Assembly (NCBI GenBank): GCA_003134755.1 | Contig: PLCK01000206.1 | Coordinates: forward strand, 689 to 6,789 | DNA from: Actinomycetota bacterium | GTDB taxonomy: Bacteria > Actinomycetota > Actinomycetes > Acidothermales > Acidothermaceae | Reading direction: 5' to 3' | DNA length: 6,101 nt | In this document: in pieces, positions 5,417-6,101 of the stretch | Layout: every line of letters starts with the position of its first letter | Position numbering within the stretch: position 1 is the stretch's first letter | Made by a program: the position numbers and the translations under genes | Notes under the pieces: model-generated | Seen by the model: only the letters and a program-made list of their open reading frames with translations | What the model was told of the DNA's origin: nothing | The model's database searches: none

Positions 5417-6101
5417 TCACGCGATCAACCGCACTAACGGATCGACCATCGTGCCCACGATGGCGACGAGTATCAGCCGTCGGAACAGCACCGGGAGACC
5501 GAAAAGCAACAGGACGAGCATGCCCCAGTTCTCCTCATCGAGGCGGAAACGGACCTTCTGCCACCCGGAGGACCGCGGCGCCAAGAGGAACACCAGCTTG
5601 CCGCCGTCCAGTGGAGGCATCGGCAGGATCGCCAGCACGCCCATCGCCAGCAACTCCACGCCCGCCAGGAAAAGAGCGACCTGGCCGAACGGCAGTCTGT
5701 AGTGCACATGGGAGTTCGTGGCGAACATTGAGCCCGTCACCACGTAGTTCAGTACTTTCACCGGGCCAATGAACCGAATCCCGGTCCACGCCCGGAAGGC
5801 GGCGAGCAGGCCGACGCCGAGCCCGCCCAGCACGACGGGTCCGACGAGGAGCTGCAAGGCGCGGCGACCTTTGGACCGCACGCGCGGATCGCTGATGTCG
5901 ACCGGCGCTCCCCAACCGAGGCCGCCGAGAAGAGCCGCAATGACGCCGTAGGGGTCGAGATACGGCTTCAGCCACTGCGCGCTCCGACGCCGCTTGTTGG
6001 CGCGCACCCACGCCGGCTGTCGCTCTCCCGACACGAGACGCTGGGCCAGTCCGCGAAAGACGAGGCCGACGACGAACGTGACAAGAAGGACGACGAAGGA
6101 C
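5417..6101 (-). CDS. Site-2 protease (M50)-like membrane protein lacking HExxH, 5' end outside the window
   Basis: Site-2 proteases cut proteins within the membrane using zinc held by HExxH and an Asp in an LDG motif. The frame is open to the window edge, giving 227 visible residues. Visible residue 1 is encoded at 6098-6100. A membrane segment occupies about 1-18. DPYG (49-52), GGLGWGAPV (58-66) and LPMPPLDGG (159-167) are typical of short M50 proteins. Further membrane segments are near 81-102, 139-161, 192-207 and 209-227. Where HEFAHALVA is expected, the sequence reads RGLAQRLVS (6055-6029), so both histidines and the glutamate are missing, while the LDG Asp (5606-5608) remains. The usual Asn after the AGP-like motif (here LVGPVV) is also absent. 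It is thus probably a non-proteolytic relative. A GTG at 6034 could be a start but would cut off the first membrane segment. M50 genes next to scpA are known in Firmicutes. Confidence 0.75.
   Translation of the reverse strand, partial: SFVVLLVTFVVGLVFRGLAQRLVSGERQPAWVRANKRRRSAQWLKPYLDPYGVIAALLGGLGWGAPVDISDPRVRSKGRRALQLLVGPVVLGGLGVGLLAAFRAWTGIRFIGPVKVLNYVVTGSMFATNSHVHYRLPFGQVALFLAGVELLAMGVLAILPMPPLDGGKLVFLLAPRSSGWQKVRFRLDEENWGMLVLLLFGLPVLFRRLILVAIVGTMVDPLVRLIA

Noticed and set aside
5254..5772. Plus-strand frame crossing the scpA and membrane protein genes
   Set aside because: Antisense to scpA and the M50-like gene; a Pro/Arg/Ser-rich product without recognisable features.

Overview
The window is a chromosomal housekeeping segment of a high-GC Gram-positive bacterium, almost certainly an actinobacterium. 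The genes are GC-rich and densely packed on one strand. The order scpA-scpB-rluB-aroH-tyrA-cmk-der is the arrangement I know from Streptomyces and related actinobacteria, whereas mycobacteria lack aroH-tyrA at this place. I cannot name the genus. All genes read on the minus strand, so the biological order runs from high to low coordinates.

Layout in transcription order: (1) 6101-5417, C-terminal part of a membrane protein of the site-2 protease (M50) fold that appears to have lost its HExxH zinc motif. (2) 5391-4501, scpA, the kleisin of the SMC-ScpAB chromosome condensation complex. (3) 4433-3738, scpB, its winged-helix partner. (4) 3736-2990, rluB, a 23S rRNA pseudouridine synthase. (5) 2989-2648, a 342-base non-coding gap, clearly AT-richer than the genes, holding a dyad-symmetric element, short TAGCG repeats and a plausible promoter. 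(6) 2647-2285, aroH, a chorismate mutase. (7) 2288-1170, tyrA, prephenate dehydrogenase with an ACT domain. (8) 1043-240, cmk, cytidylate kinase. (9) 240-1, the first 80 codons of der (engA), a tandem GTPase for ribosome assembly.

The genes fall into two likely transcription units. The first (membrane protein, scpA, scpB, rluB) serves chromosome segregation and rRNA modification, with tight joins (25, 67 and 1 nt). The second (aroH, tyrA, cmk, der) converts chorismate to prephenate and then to 4-hydroxyphenylpyruvate, the tyrosine precursor. It continues into pyrimidine nucleotide supply and 50S maturation. aroH/tyrA overlap as ATGA and cmk/der as TGATG, suggesting translational coupling.

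Four starts (cmk, aroH, scpB, rluB) were moved inward from the longest open frame because a good Shine-Dalgarno sequence and the family length both favour the shorter form. No mobile element, CRISPR array, tRNA or rRNA is visible. The most unusual items are the putative inactive site-2 protease next to scpA and the structured region in front of aroH. I see no convincing undescribed multi-gene system.
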